Shown here: in pieces, positions 35,747 to 45,005 of the stretch
Layout of the letters: every line of letters starts with the position of its first letter
Numbering within the stretch: position 1 is the first letter of the stretch
Assembly: GCF_019977735.1 (NCBI RefSeq)
Contig: NZ_AP025018.1
Coordinates: 6,204,580 to 6,268,579 of the forward strand
Direction of reading: 5' to 3'
DNA from: Calothrix sp. PCC 7716
GTDB lineage: Bacteria; Cyanobacteriota; Cyanobacteriia; Cyanobacteriales; Nostocaceae
Length of the DNA stretch: 64,000 bases
Position numbers and translations under genes: made by a program
The notes under the pieces: model-generated
The model's database searches: none
What the model was told of the DNA's origin: nothing
The model's input: the letters and a program-made list of their open reading frames with translations, nothing else

Positions 35747-37464
35747 CCAAGAAATGTCCTTAATAATTGAGCAAAATGAGAATGATAATTATTTTGTAAC
35801 TCTTGGCGCCTGCCATATTCTAGAACTTCTCCATTTTCTAATATCAAAACTTGATTGGCTCGCTGTATAGTTTGGAGACGATGGGCTATAATTATTGCTG
35901 TACGTCCTAATAATAATTTATCGATTGCTGCTTCTAAATTCTTTTCTGTGTTAGGGTCAAGACGAGAGGAAGCTTCATCAAGAATAACTAAACTAGGATT
36001 TTTGAGAAAAACACGAGCAAAAGCAAGTAGTTGTGCTTGTCCTGCAGAAAGTCCTGTACTATCTGATGCTAAGATTGTATCTAAGCCATTGGGAAGTGAA
36101 GATAACCATTTATATAAACCTAATTCTGTTAAAATATCTATAATCTCTGTATCGTTAATGGCAGGATTAAAAAAAGTTAAGTTATTACGGACTGTAGTGT
36201 GAAATAGCTGTACATTTTGGGTAACAATACCTATTCGTGTACGTAATTCTTTTGAAGATATTTGTGGACTGGGAATATTGTTTAAACGTATATAACCTGA
36301 TTGCGGTTCATAAAATTTCATTAATAAGCGTGTAATTGTAGTTTTGCCGCTTCCAGTGCGTCCTAAAATTCCTAATACTTGATTTTGGGGTAAGTCAAAT
36401 GATAGATTATTAAGCGCGCGCTGATTATCTGATTCATAACTAAAACAAACATTATCAAATTCTACCGATAATGCTCCAGCTTCTAATACCTGTAGATTAG
36501 TTGCCTCTTGTTTTACAGGATAGTCTAAAATTTCCTGAACACGATAAATACTAGCTTCTGCTTGTTGAAAGTTTTCTAATTCCTCACGGATTTTTTCGAT
36601 TGGTTCTTGTAGTAAGTTTGTATAGTGAAATAATACATAAATTGTACCGATACTAACTGCCTTTCGGTTCCATAAATAAGCACTTATTCCTAAAGCGAGA
36701 GCATTCCCAACAGCAAATAATCCTACTGTTGTTGCCCAAAGAGTAGTATCGGCAAAACGAGCTTTATGGTAAATAGAAAGCCAAGGTTGTAAAAATTTAT
36801 AAAAACGGTGGATAACAAAATTCACAGCACCATTAGCGCGGATATCTTCTAAACCTACAATATATTCACCGATAAAACCAAAAAATTCTGCACTCACTTG
36901 ACGATAAGTAGTCCAAGGTATAATTGCAAGGGGTCGTAAACTTACTAGTATAATGAGTGCTATAAGGCTAAATACAGTTAAAGAGGCGCCGATACGCCAA
37001 TCTTGTAAAAATAGTATGATTAAAATGCCAGTAAGTAAAATAGCATTGCCCAAAATATTAATAACTAATTGCGAAAAAAATAGTGATAAAGCATTCACAT
37101 CACCATCTACCCTTTCTATTAACTCACCAGGTGTACGAGACTTAAAAAAAGAAAAATCTAAAGAAAGACAGTGAGTAACTAAGTCAGTGCGAAGCGCGTT
37201 AGTCGCAGTCCAAGCAACATTTTCGCTCAGGTAAGTTATAACTATAGAAAAAACTTGAGTTAGAATTGCAACTACAATGAAAATAACAGCAGCAAAATAA
37301 AGTGTTTGAGTAGAAACACCTGCAACAGCAGTATCTATAAAGTAACCAATGATTTGCGGATTGACTAATTGTAGAGCAATATTAGATAACAGCGCTAGAG
37401 TCAACCAAATAGCGCGCGTTTTTTGAGGAATCAGATATTTTGATAATAAATTTGTATATTTCAT
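35743..37464 (-). CDS. ABC half-transporter, exporter fold (partner chain)
   Basis: 573 aa. Six-helix membrane domain (residues about 15-310), then an ABC domain with Walker A GILGRTGSGKTT, signature LSAGQAQLLAFARVF, Walker B LVILDEASSRLDP with the catalytic Glu, and IIIAHRLQ. The signature deviates from LSGGQ and would face the degenerate site of the partner chain, the usual pattern of heterodimeric exporters-fold transporters. Starts 4 nt inside the end of the SBP gene at 37461-38429, and its own end overlaps the next ABC gene, so the three are translationally coupled. Substrate inferred to be a ferric siderophore. Confidence 0.88.
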   Translation of the reverse strand: MKYTNLLSKYLIPQKTRAIWLTLALLSNIALQLVNPQIIGYFIDTAVAGVSTQTLYFAAVIFIVVAILTQVFSIVITYLSENVAWTATNALRTDLVTHCLSLDFSFFKSRTPGELIERVDGDVNALSLFFSQLVINILGNAILLTGILIILFLQDWRIGASLTVFSLIALIILVSLRPLAIIPWTTYRQVSAEFFGFIGEYIVGLEDIRANGAVNFVIHRFYKFLQPWLSIYHKARFADTTLWATTVGLFAVGNALALGISAYLWNRKAVSIGTIYVLFHYTNLLQEPIEKIREELENFQQAEASIYRVQEILDYPVKQEATNLQVLEAGALSVEFDNVCFSYESDNQRALNNLSFDLPQNQVLGILGRTGSGKTTITRLLMKFYEPQSGYIRLNNIPSPQISSKELRTRIGIVTQNVQLFHTTVRNNLTFFNPAINDTEIIDILTELGLYKWLSSLPNGLDTILASDSTGLSAGQAQLLAFARVFLKNPSLVILDEASSRLDPNTEKNLEAAIDKLLLGRTAIIIAHRLQTIQRANQVLILENGEVLEYGRRQELQNNYHSHFAQLLRTFLG

Positions 37465-38429
37465 TTAATTAAATATTTAAATAAATCATCAATAACAGCA
37501 TTTGCTGCCAACATTCCGCTACCAATCCAATAGTCAGGGACTATATAAACTTTGTTTTGTTGCACAGATTTTAAATTTTGCCATAGCGGATTTGTTAGCA
37601 ATTGTTTTAACTTTTTGTGAGCTATTTCATTTCCTTGAGACGTATTTTCAGCAGTCCAAATAAAGATAACATCGCCATCTGCCTGTTCTATTAATTCATT
37701 GCTAATAGACATTTGAATTGAATTGTTAAATAATTTTTCTGCTTCTGATGCAGTAAAGTCTTGAGATTTAGGACGAGATAATCCAGCATCTTGTAAAATT
37801 GTACCGCAGAAAGAATCACGCAAATAGAGATTAATTCTATCTGGATAAACCCGCACTACAGAAACTTTAAGTTTAGAGGGATTATTCATTTTCTGTTTCA
37901 ACTCATTTAGACGATTATAATATTTATCCATCACTTGGCGCCCAACATCTTTTTTATCGAGTGCTACACTCATTTGTTCAAAAACTTCTCTCCAGTTACC
38001 GCTATGTTCAAACTCAAACAGTAAAGTTGGTGCAATTTTTGAAGTTTGAGAATAAATTTGTTGTTGATAGTCACCCCCCAAAATTAAATCGGGTTTAATT
38101 GCTACAATACTTTCTAAATTTGGCTCACCAGCTTTACCAATATTTTTTACTCCGACAAACTGTTCTTGTAAGTACGAGGTAAAATCGGATATGATGCTAC
38201 CAATTGGTTTAATTCCAAGTGCAGTCGCATTTTCAAATGAAGCATCATCTATAGTTACAAGTCGTGTAAACTTTTCTGGAATACAGGTAACTCCCGCAGC
38301 ATGTTCAACATTACGACAAGATGTGTTTTGATTAATACGGATAGACTCATTTCTATAACAAGCTACAGTCAGCAGCAAGCTACAAAATACCACAATTCCA
38401 AATTGTAACCAGTAAGTAAAGCTTTTCAT
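37461..38429 (-). CDS. Iron-siderophore substrate-binding lipoprotein coupled to ABC pair
   Basis: 322 aa; ATG at 38429 is chosen because the signal peptide then begins normally (MKSFTYWLQFGIVVFCSLLL) with lipobox LLTVAC; the frame extends 17 codons upstream into a repeat. The mature start SCRNVEHAAGVTCIPEKFTR keeps the Cys pair. NLESIVAIKPDLILGGDYQQ and the C-terminal LKSVQQNKVYIVPDYWIGSG and AVIDDLFKYLI are family features. Its stop overlaps the first ABC gene by 4 nt. It lies behind the complete receptor at 38546. Together they look like a full uptake operon: receptor, SBP, ABC heterodimer. Confidence 0.9.
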   Translation of the reverse strand: MKSFTYWLQFGIVVFCSLLLTVACYRNESIRINQNTSCRNVEHAAGVTCIPEKFTRLVTIDDASFENATALGIKPIGSIISDFTSYLQEQFVGVKNIGKAGEPNLESIVAIKPDLILGGDYQQQIYSQTSKIAPTLLFEFEHSGNWREVFEQMSVALDKKDVGRQVMDKYYNRLNELKQKMNNPSKLKVSVVRVYPDRINLYLRDSFCGTILQDAGLSRPKSQDFTASEAEKLFNNSIQMSISNELIEQADGDVIFIWTAENTSQGNEIAHKKLKQLLTNPLWQNLKSVQQNKVYIVPDYWIGSGMLAANAVIDDLFKYLIK

Positions 38430-38452
38430 CAGTTTTGATAGGTAGGGTAGTG

Positions 38453-38532
38453 GCAACGGATAAATGAACGGATGTAACAAACCTCCATCGCCCTCTGCAG
38501 CACTTATCCGTTACATCCGTTGTATCCACTGC
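38453..38532. repeat. CGGAT-type inverted repeat element, copy 2
   Basis: GCAACGGATAAATGAACGGA at one end and TTACATCCGTTGTATCCACT at the other, between receptor and SBP genes. Shorter inner part than copies 1 and 3. Confidence 0.8.
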
Positions 38533-38545
38533 AAATACGCACATT

Positions 38546-41131
38546 TTAAAACTCTACAGCAAAGGAACCAATTATCGTTAAAGGTTCACCATAATAAACA
38601 CCCAAACGACTACCTTCTGAACCGATAAAGTAAGTTTTATCAAAAAGATTACGAATATTTAAAGCTGCTCTCCAATTATCACGCTTGTAGTATAATGCTG
38701 CATCTGTACGCACATAGCTAGGAAGTACATAGCTATTATCTAAGTCTCCAAAGCGGTCGCCTACAAAAAATAGTCCTAGCCCAAAACCTAATCCTTGTAA
38801 ACTACCTTTTTGTAGTTCATAAGTTGTCCATAAAGAAGCTGCGTGTTCTGGAATATTTTCCCGGCGCCGTCCTTCAAGACCTGTGGTATCTTTACTCACG
38901 AATGCGTCTATATAACCATAGGATGCAATCACTTTCCAACCTGGGGTAATTTCACCAGCAATGTCAAATTCAATACCACGGCTTGTTTGTTCTCCAGTTT
39001 GAATTGAGTCATTTGGGTCAGATGAATTGGGGTCGTCAACGGTGACATTTTGTTTGCGGAGGTCATATAATGCTAAAGTGGCGCTCAAATTGCGAGTAAT
39101 ATCAGCTTTGACACCTACTTCAAATTGCCTTCCTGTTTCTGGTTTGAACGGTTGACTATTGCCATTACGACTGGTACTAAAACTAGGTTCAAATGAAGTT
39201 GCATAAGATGCGTAAAGCGAGATATTTTGAGATGGTTGGTAAACTATCCCTAAGCGCGGGCTAAAGTTACTATCAGACTGTGAAAATTCTTGCTTTGCTT
39301 CACCCAAGTTTCTTTCGCTGCGACTTTGCTCAAAAATATCAAATCGTCCTCCTGCAAGTAATTTTAGTTGGGGAGTAAGTTCAATTTGGTCTTGGATGTA
39401 AAAGCCATATTTATCAAGGCTATCATCGCGAAAGAAATTTAATATGGGTTGCTTGGGATATTCTAAACGCGCGTAGACTGGATTAAAAATGTTGATAGAT
39501 GGATAAGGTTCAAAGTCTCCAAAAGTTCCATCTTCAGTATTTTTAGTATAATCAAATCCGAACAACAGTTTATGTTTAATAGAACCTGTCGAAAAATTAC
39601 CTACCACGTTTGTTTGAACTGAATAAGCATTATCTCGACGTTCAGAAAAATAACTCAATCTACTTAGCTCACCTGTTTCCTCATCAAGAGAGTCGCGCAG
39701 AGGATAGTAACGTGCTAAATTCACAAATTGCGCGCGGAAGGAATTTCTAACTGACCATTGGTCATTAAACTTATGGTCGAGTAAATAACTAAAATTCGTT
39801 ACATTAATTTCCACGTTCTGGAATGGTTCACCTAAAAACCTCTCTCGTGGTAAGTTTGCTGGACGATTACCTATTGCGACTGTACCATCATCCGCAGTTC
39901 GAGTTTCCTCAAGCCAATTACCATTTACTGTTAGGGTTGTTTGGGGTGAGAGTGCAAATTTAAATTTGGGAGCAATAAATAAACGCTCTGAATTTACGAA
40001 GTCACGGAAACTCCCCGCATTTTCATAAAAAGCATTGAAGCGATAGAGTAAGCTTTTACTATCATTGAGTGGTCCCGATAAATCAACGGCGCCTCGATAA
40101 GTACTAAAACTTCCAACAGTTCCCTCGAACGAATAAAACGGTTGAGCTAAAGGTTGCTTGGAAACCAAGTTCACCAAACCACCTGGAGGTGCATCACCAA
40201 ATAATACTGAAGCAGGACCTTTAAGAACTTCAATCCTTTCAATATCAGCAGTTTCAATAAAACCACCATAATTTTGATATGAACGAATACCATCTTGAAA
40301 TACATTTGCATCAAAACCGCGTAAAGAAATATACTCGCTAAATCCTTGGTAATAACCAGCACTAGTAGAACCGCTCGTGTTTTGCAGTGCATCTCTAACG
40401 CGAATTGTTCCTTGGTCTTCTAAAACTTCGCGCGGTATGACTTGAATTGACTGGGGAATATCACGAATAGGTGTGTCAGTTCTAGTTGCACTTGTCGCTT
40501 CTTCTGCGCGGTAACTGTTTTGCTCACCTGTAACTACCAATTCAATTGGGTCTTGGTTTTCAGGTTGGTTTTCAGGTTGATTTTCAACTTTGGGTTCTTC
40601 GGGTTTTGGCTGTTGAGTTTGTTCTGGTGTTTGATTTACAGGTGGTTCTGGCGCCTGAGTTATTGGTACAGTTGATGTGACACCAAAAACTAAACCTTCA
40701 TCCCCTTCAAATAATTCTACCGCAGGTAAGCTTCCCGAACCTGTAACTGTTAACCGCACAGTATTTGTATCAATATTGTTGACTATGACTGAGGTGATAT
40801 CTTTAGTAGGATTATTTTGTTGGTATGTATCACCACTTGGTAGACGTAATTGAGCATTTGGAATATCCGCAATAAAAGTATTTCCTTCACTTTTATTAAC
40901 AGGTTGCAGCTTATCCCCTTGGGTTGTCTCTAAAATTATCTCAAATCCCTTGTCTGTCGAATTTAGCCGCACACCTGTAATTTCAATTGTCGCTTGGGAA
41001 ATGTTAATGGGAGAAGCAAACGGTAAAATCTTTCTTTTCGTGAGTTCTGTATTCACCTCTGCCCGCGCGGGTAGTGTCGCAAACGCAGTACTAACAACTA
41101 TTGTCCAAACCAGTTTTTGCAAACTTGTCAT
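38546..41131 (-). CDS. AMIN-domain TonB-dependent siderophore receptor (complete)
   Basis: 861 aa, outer membrane. Order: signal peptide (LVWTIVVSTAFATLPARA), AMIN domain about residues 45-155 (ITGVRLNSTDKGFEIILETT), proline/glutamine-rich linker with PENQ repeats, TonB box region DPIELVVTGEQ, plug (RDIPQSIQVIPREVLEDQGT, ERIEVLKGPASVLFGDAPPG), 22-strand barrel with LKLLAGGRFDIFEQ, ending IGSFAVEF. It belongs to the TonB-siderophore group (FhuA/FpvA type), length normal once the AMIN extension is counted. AMIN domains bind periplasmic envelope components in other proteins; the reason for one here is unknown. Upstream lie direct repeats that may be an AraC-family operator. First gene of the receptor-SBP-ABC series. 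Confidence 0.95.
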   Translation of the reverse strand: MTSLQKLVWTIVVSTAFATLPARAEVNTELTKRKILPFASPINISQATIEITGVRLNSTDKGFEIILETTQGDKLQPVNKSEGNTFIADIPNAQLRLPSGDTYQQNNPTKDITSVIVNNIDTNTVRLTVTGSGSLPAVELFEGDEGLVFGVTSTVPITQAPEPPVNQTPEQTQQPKPEEPKVENQPENQPENQDPIELVVTGEQNSYRAEEATSATRTDTPIRDIPQSIQVIPREVLEDQGTIRVRDALQNTSGSTSAGYYQGFSEYISLRGFDANVFQDGIRSYQNYGGFIETADIERIEVLKGPASVLFGDAPPGGLVNLVSKQPLAQPFYSFEGTVGSFSTYRGAVDLSGPLNDSKSLLYRFNAFYENAGSFRDFVNSERLFIAPKFKFALSPQTTLTVNGNWLEETRTADDGTVAIGNRPANLPRERFLGEPFQNVEINVTNFSYLLDHKFNDQWSVRNSFRAQFVNLARYYPLRDSLDEETGELSRLSYFSERRDNAYSVQTNVVGNFSTGSIKHKLLFGFDYTKNTEDGTFGDFEPYPSINIFNPVYARLEYPKQPILNFFRDDSLDKYGFYIQDQIELTPQLKLLAGGRFDIFEQSRSERNLGEAKQEFSQSDSNFSPRLGIVYQPSQNISLYASYATSFEPSFSTSRNGNSQPFKPETGRQFEVGVKADITRNLSATLALYDLRKQNVTVDDPNSSDPNDSIQTGEQTSRGIEFDIAGEITPGWKVIASYGYIDAFVSKDTTGLEGRRRENIPEHAASLWTTYELQKGSLQGLGFGLGLFFVGDRFGDLDNSYVLPSYVRTDAALYYKRDNWRAALNIRNLFDKTYFIGSEGSRLGVYYGEPLTIIGSFAVEF

Positions 41132-41225
41132 AGCTCCTCACATATAATAAAGATTAATAATATTCCTGAACTAGAATCATTATTAAGAAGCTTACAGGAA
41201 ATGCCTTGCTAGCGGATGATGACAA

Positions 41226-41263
41226 TGAACGCTAGACGGAATATTTTGAACGCTAGGCGGAAT
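41226..41263 (-). promoter_or_regulatory. Candidate AraC-family operator: direct repeat with 21-bp period
   Basis: TGAACGCTAGACGGAAT at 41226 and TGAACGCTAGGCGGAAT at 41247 differ by one base and are exactly two helical turns apart, as expected for tandem AraC-type half-sites. They lie 95-132 bp before the receptor start at 41131. A single related copy is at 46168-46188 and variants at 44970-45005. They could instead derive from an AraC gene end, since CTAGGCGGAATTTTTC also encodes the last codons of the regulator at 46177. Confidence 0.5.
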
Positions 41264-41324
41264 TTTTCATTTGAATCCTAATATTTACTTATTATCCAAT
41301 AGATACTTATATAAGTCATCGTAA

Positions 41325-42290
41325 TTACCCTAAATATTTAAACAGGTCGTCAAGTAATTTATTTACTCCTAAAAAACCATATGTCCACCACCTATTATCT
41401 AGAACACTATATATTTGATTGTTTTTTGCAACTTTTAGATTAGATAAAAGAGGATTTTTGAAAAAAGATTGTTTTAGCTCCTTAGAACTACTGATAACAA
41501 ACAGAACATCAGCATCAAACTTATGCAATTCTTCAATACTTGATGGTAAAGTTTGTTCTTTTTGAGTTGCTAGCACTTTTATAAGTCTTAACCCGATATC
41601 CTTGAAAACTTGATTGTAAGTTTCTTGTCCAGCAAATGTTCCAATAAGATTTGGTGTATAAAGATGAATTACTGAGACTTCTATATCTTTGAGACGCTCA
41701 CCCATCTGTTGTTGTAGTTGTTTAATCCGTTCATTGTATTTAGTTATAACTTCTTCTGCTTTTTCACTTACATCTAAGAGTTGAGCAATATAACGTAAAT
41801 TTTCTTTAAATGAATAATTAAGGCTTGGCAAGTCTATTACTACTGTAGGTGCTATAGCAGCCATTTGCTTATAAAAGCTTCTTTGGTATTCGCGCATCAA
41901 AATTAAATCTGGTTTAAGCATGAGAATCTTTTCCAAAGATGGTTGATTTCCCACACCCACAAATTCTATACCAGCGGCTTCATCATTAGTCACACCACGA
42001 AATAAAAAATCGTACTCTCGATAATAAGTCACTGTACCAATTGGTTTGATACCAAGAGACAATACTGGGTCTAAAAGGCTGATATCGTTTAATACAATGA
42101 TTCGTTTTGGCTTGACGGGAATTATTGACTCTCCAAAAGGATGTCTGACTAGTTTTGTGGCTGTTGGCAGTTGAGAAGTAGATATACTATTATTTTTAAT
42201 TAGTGCATTTTGAGAAATATTTCCATGAGTTACCCAAAGTAAAATGATAGTAGCCATCCCTAGCAAAAACAGTTTGATGGAACTGTTCAT
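41325..42290 (-). CDS. Divergent iron-siderophore substrate-binding protein
   Basis: 321 aa. Signal segment LFLLGMATIILLWVTHGN without a lipobox Cys. The usual mature start becomes LVRHPFGESIIPVKPKRIIV, so both Cys of the pair are lost, but the position of the motif is clear. SLEKILMLKPDLILMREYQR, KNPLLSNLKVAKNNQIYSVL and LLDDLFKYL are conserved. It lies 30 bp after the receptor at 42321 in the same direction, so the two are co-transcribed. It probably binds the siderophore imported by that receptor and passes it to an inner-membrane ABC system. A different anchoring mode is inferred. Confidence 0.88.
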   Translation of the reverse strand: MNSSIKLFLLGMATIILLWVTHGNISQNALIKNNSISTSQLPTATKLVRHPFGESIIPVKPKRIIVLNDISLLDPVLSLGIKPIGTVTYYREYDFLFRGVTNDEAAGIEFVGVGNQPSLEKILMLKPDLILMREYQRSFYKQMAAIAPTVVIDLPSLNYSFKENLRYIAQLLDVSEKAEEVITKYNERIKQLQQQMGERLKDIEVSVIHLYTPNLIGTFAGQETYNQVFKDIGLRLIKVLATQKEQTLPSSIEELHKFDADVLFVISSSKELKQSFFKNPLLSNLKVAKNNQIYSVLDNRWWTYGFLGVNKLLDDLFKYLG

Positions 42291-42320
42291 ATTAATACCT
42301 CCTCCTGCCTTTTGCCATAT

Positions 42321-44843
42321 TTAAAACTCAAACGAGATTGAACCTACAACCGTAAACGGCGCCCCAGGAATAACTGTATTTCTACCAAAGTTAAATGCCT
42401 CGAAATACCTCACTCCAAATAAGTTTTCCATATTAATGGCAGCTTTCCAGTTATCTCGCTTATAAAAGATAGCAGCATCGGTTCGTAGGTAACTAGGTAA
42501 TACAAAACCATCATCAGAATCATTGGTAGGGATATCACCACCAGGTCTATCTGAAAGATAAAACAATCCTAAACCAAAACCCAAACCTTTCAAATTACCC
42601 TGGCGAAATTCATAAGTTGACCATAAACTAGCTTTGTGTTCTGGTACTTTGGGTATTTTGGCGCCAATTCTCAAATCAGTACTTTGAGTAACTTCCGCAT
42701 TAGTATAACCGTAAGAGGCAATAATATTCCATCCAGGTAGAATTTCTCCAGAAATATCTAGTTCAACACCTCGACTTCTCTGTTCCCCAATAGGAATACT
42801 AAAACCATCAGGGTCATTGGGGTCAGTAGTGCCAATATTTGTTTTAGTAAGTTCGTATGCAGCTAAAGTTGCTGAAAGTTTTTCATTAAAATCAGCTTTG
42901 ATACCTACTTCATACTGAGTTCCTCGTTCAGGTGGTAAAAATGTACCGTCCGCGCGTTGAGCAAAATTTGGTGCAAACGAACGACTATAACTTGCATAGA
43001 GTGAAATAGGTTTAATTGGTTGATATACAAAACCAATTCGTGGAGTAAAAGCTTCATCATACTGACTACTAGCAGTATCTGAGATTCTATCGAACTGATT
43101 TTGGTTTACAATATCAAAACGACCACCTAGTAGTAGCTTAAAATTATCAGAAAATGCTATTTGGTCTTGCAGAAAAATACCCGCTGTCTCTGTCTGCGAA
43201 TTACCGTTTCGAGTTGCGATAAGTTCTGAAAGCGCAGGTCGTGGGATAGCATTGTAAACTGGATCAAAAATATTTATAGATGGAGTAAGTCCTCTAGGGA
43301 GTCTTCTCTGTGAACCATCTGTCTTTTGTCTAGCTAAATCGATTCCAAATAAAAGTGTATGCTGAATTGAACCCGTTGTAAATTTACCCACAACATTGGT
43401 TTGCAGAGAGTACTGTTCTAAATAATCATCATTGGAGCGAAAGTTTCGTGATAGTTCACCTGTTTCCTCATCCAATTCTAAAGGTTGCGCGCGGTAATCA
43501 AAGCTATGATTTGAAGTGTATCGAAAAGCATTACGGAGTGTTAAATTTTCATTAAAACGATGCTCTAAGCTATAACCGACATTTACCTCTTCCACTTCGC
43601 GCGTATCTCTAGGTTCCCCCAAAAATCTACTAGTGGGGATATTCGCAACACTTCGACCTAAAGCTACCACACCTTGGTCAAACCCACGTTTGTCTTTAGC
43701 ATAATCGACATTAACCAATACATTGGTTTTATCACCCAGCTTTAAGTCAAAAATGGGGCCAAAAAAGAAACGCTCACTATTGACAAAATCTCGAAAACTG
43801 CCAGCATTCTCGTAAGCAACGTTTAATCTATAGAGTAATGTCTTGTCTGAGTTGAGTGGTCCAGAAACATCAATACTTGGTCGGTAGAAACCAAAGTTAC
43901 CTACAGAAAAACCACCAGAGTAATAGGGTGTACTCAGCGGTTTCTTTGTTACTAAATTAATTATACCTCCAGGTTCAGCATTTCCGAATAAGACAGAAGC
44001 AGGACCCTTGAGAACTTCTATTTGCTCAACAGTAGACAGTTCTCGTAATGTGTCGCTGAATTCTCTAAAACCATCTCGAAAAGTAGTGGTAAAATCAAAA
44101 CCCCTAATATTAAAATTATCAACAGTTCCTGCAAAACTATCACCTTCTACAATACCACTTACATTACGTATTGCATCTGTGAGTCGAATAACTTTTTGGT
44201 CTTCTAAAACTTGTCTGGGAATTACCTGAATTGACTGGGGAATGTCGCGTATAGGTGTATCAGTTCTGGTTCCAGCAGTTGCATTAGGCGCCCGGTAACT
44301 ATCCTGTTCACCAGTCACTACTAATTCAATTGCCTCCCCTTGCTCAGAAGAAGATATGGGGTTTGGCGCCGTAGATGTTGCAGGTAAAACACCAAAAATT
44401 AAAGCTTCGTTATCATCGAATAGTTCTACTTTTGGAACACCAACCTCACCCGTTATTGTTAATTGGATATTATTATCAGTATTATTTATAATAGTAATTT
44501 CAGTAATTCCCGCAATTGGTTTTTCCTGACGAAATGCATTACCAGAAGGCAAAAGCAACTGAGCATTAGGAATATCAACAATGAAATTATTGCCCTCACT
44601 TCTAGAAGTAGGCTTAAGTACATCACCTTGCTTTGTTTCCAAAATTACCTCAATCCCCTCCTCACCTTGCTCAATTCGTACCCCCCGCACTTCTACTACA
44701 GAATTTTGGACAAGCAGTGAGGCAGTACTATAAAAGACTTCGGTATTACCATGACGTGTCTCAGCAGAAGCTGATTGCATCATGATGGCAAAAGCAGACA
44801 CTGTAATTAAAAGCGGACAAAGACATTGTTTGTTGAAGCTCAT
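42321..44843 (-). CDS. AMIN-domain TonB-dependent siderophore receptor (complete)
   Basis: 840 aa. ATG at 44843 is chosen; an in-frame TTG lies two codons upstream, and AGGGGA precedes both. Signal peptide (LLITVSAFAIMMQSASA), AMIN domain (VRGVRIEQGEEGIEVILETK), TonB-box region AIELVVTGEQDSYRAPNA, plug (RDIPQSIQVIPRQVLEDQKV, EQIEVLKGPASVLFGNAEPG), barrel with LKLLLGGRFDIVNQNQF, ending VGSISFEF. Second complete receptor of the minus-strand block, followed by its SBP. A Fur-like GATAATCTGCATGATAAG and direct repeats lie upstream, next to two AraC genes, so both iron and ligand control are likely. The ferric siderophore bound is unknown. Confidence 0.95.
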   Translation of the reverse strand: MSFNKQCLCPLLITVSAFAIMMQSASAETRHGNTEVFYSTASLLVQNSVVEVRGVRIEQGEEGIEVILETKQGDVLKPTSRSEGNNFIVDIPNAQLLLPSGNAFRQEKPIAGITEITIINNTDNNIQLTITGEVGVPKVELFDDNEALIFGVLPATSTAPNPISSSEQGEAIELVVTGEQDSYRAPNATAGTRTDTPIRDIPQSIQVIPRQVLEDQKVIRLTDAIRNVSGIVEGDSFAGTVDNFNIRGFDFTTTFRDGFREFSDTLRELSTVEQIEVLKGPASVLFGNAEPGGIINLVTKKPLSTPYYSGGFSVGNFGFYRPSIDVSGPLNSDKTLLYRLNVAYENAGSFRDFVNSERFFFGPIFDLKLGDKTNVLVNVDYAKDKRGFDQGVVALGRSVANIPTSRFLGEPRDTREVEEVNVGYSLEHRFNENLTLRNAFRYTSNHSFDYRAQPLELDEETGELSRNFRSNDDYLEQYSLQTNVVGKFTTGSIQHTLLFGIDLARQKTDGSQRRLPRGLTPSINIFDPVYNAIPRPALSELIATRNGNSQTETAGIFLQDQIAFSDNFKLLLGGRFDIVNQNQFDRISDTASSQYDEAFTPRIGFVYQPIKPISLYASYSRSFAPNFAQRADGTFLPPERGTQYEVGIKADFNEKLSATLAAYELTKTNIGTTDPNDPDGFSIPIGEQRSRGVELDISGEILPGWNIIASYGYTNAEVTQSTDLRIGAKIPKVPEHKASLWSTYEFRQGNLKGLGFGLGLFYLSDRPGGDIPTNDSDDGFVLPSYLRTDAAIFYKRDNWKAAINMENLFGVRYFEAFNFGRNTVIPGAPFTVVGSISFEF

Positions 44844-44931
44844 TATCAATTTCCCCTCACACCAAATTTGCAGACATTACTAGTAAGCCTTCTTCGCTTC
44901 GATACTTTTAATAAAAGTTCTCAAATAAAAC

Positions 44932-44950
44932 TGATAATCTGCATGATAAG
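44932..44950 (-). promoter_or_regulatory. Fur-like box upstream of receptor
   Basis: TGATAATCTGCATGATAAG has GATAAT and GATAAG hexamers in Fur spacing, about 90-107 bp before the ATG of the receptor at 44843. Confidence 0.45.
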
Positions 44951-44969
44951 GGACTTTAAAGCTTCTCCC

Positions 44970-45005
44970 GACTCAAAGACGGATTTTTTACGACTCCAAA
45001 ACGGA
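44970..45005 (-). promoter_or_regulatory. Direct repeat GACTCNAARACGGA, 22-bp period
   Basis: GACTCAAAGACGGATTTTTT (44970) and GACTCCAAAACGGATTTTTT (44992), with the second copy inside the end of the AraC gene at 44988. They resemble the 41226 repeats in the CGGAWTTTTT part and lie 127-162 bp before a receptor start. Either regulator sites or a tandem duplication of the AraC 3' end. Confidence 0.4.
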
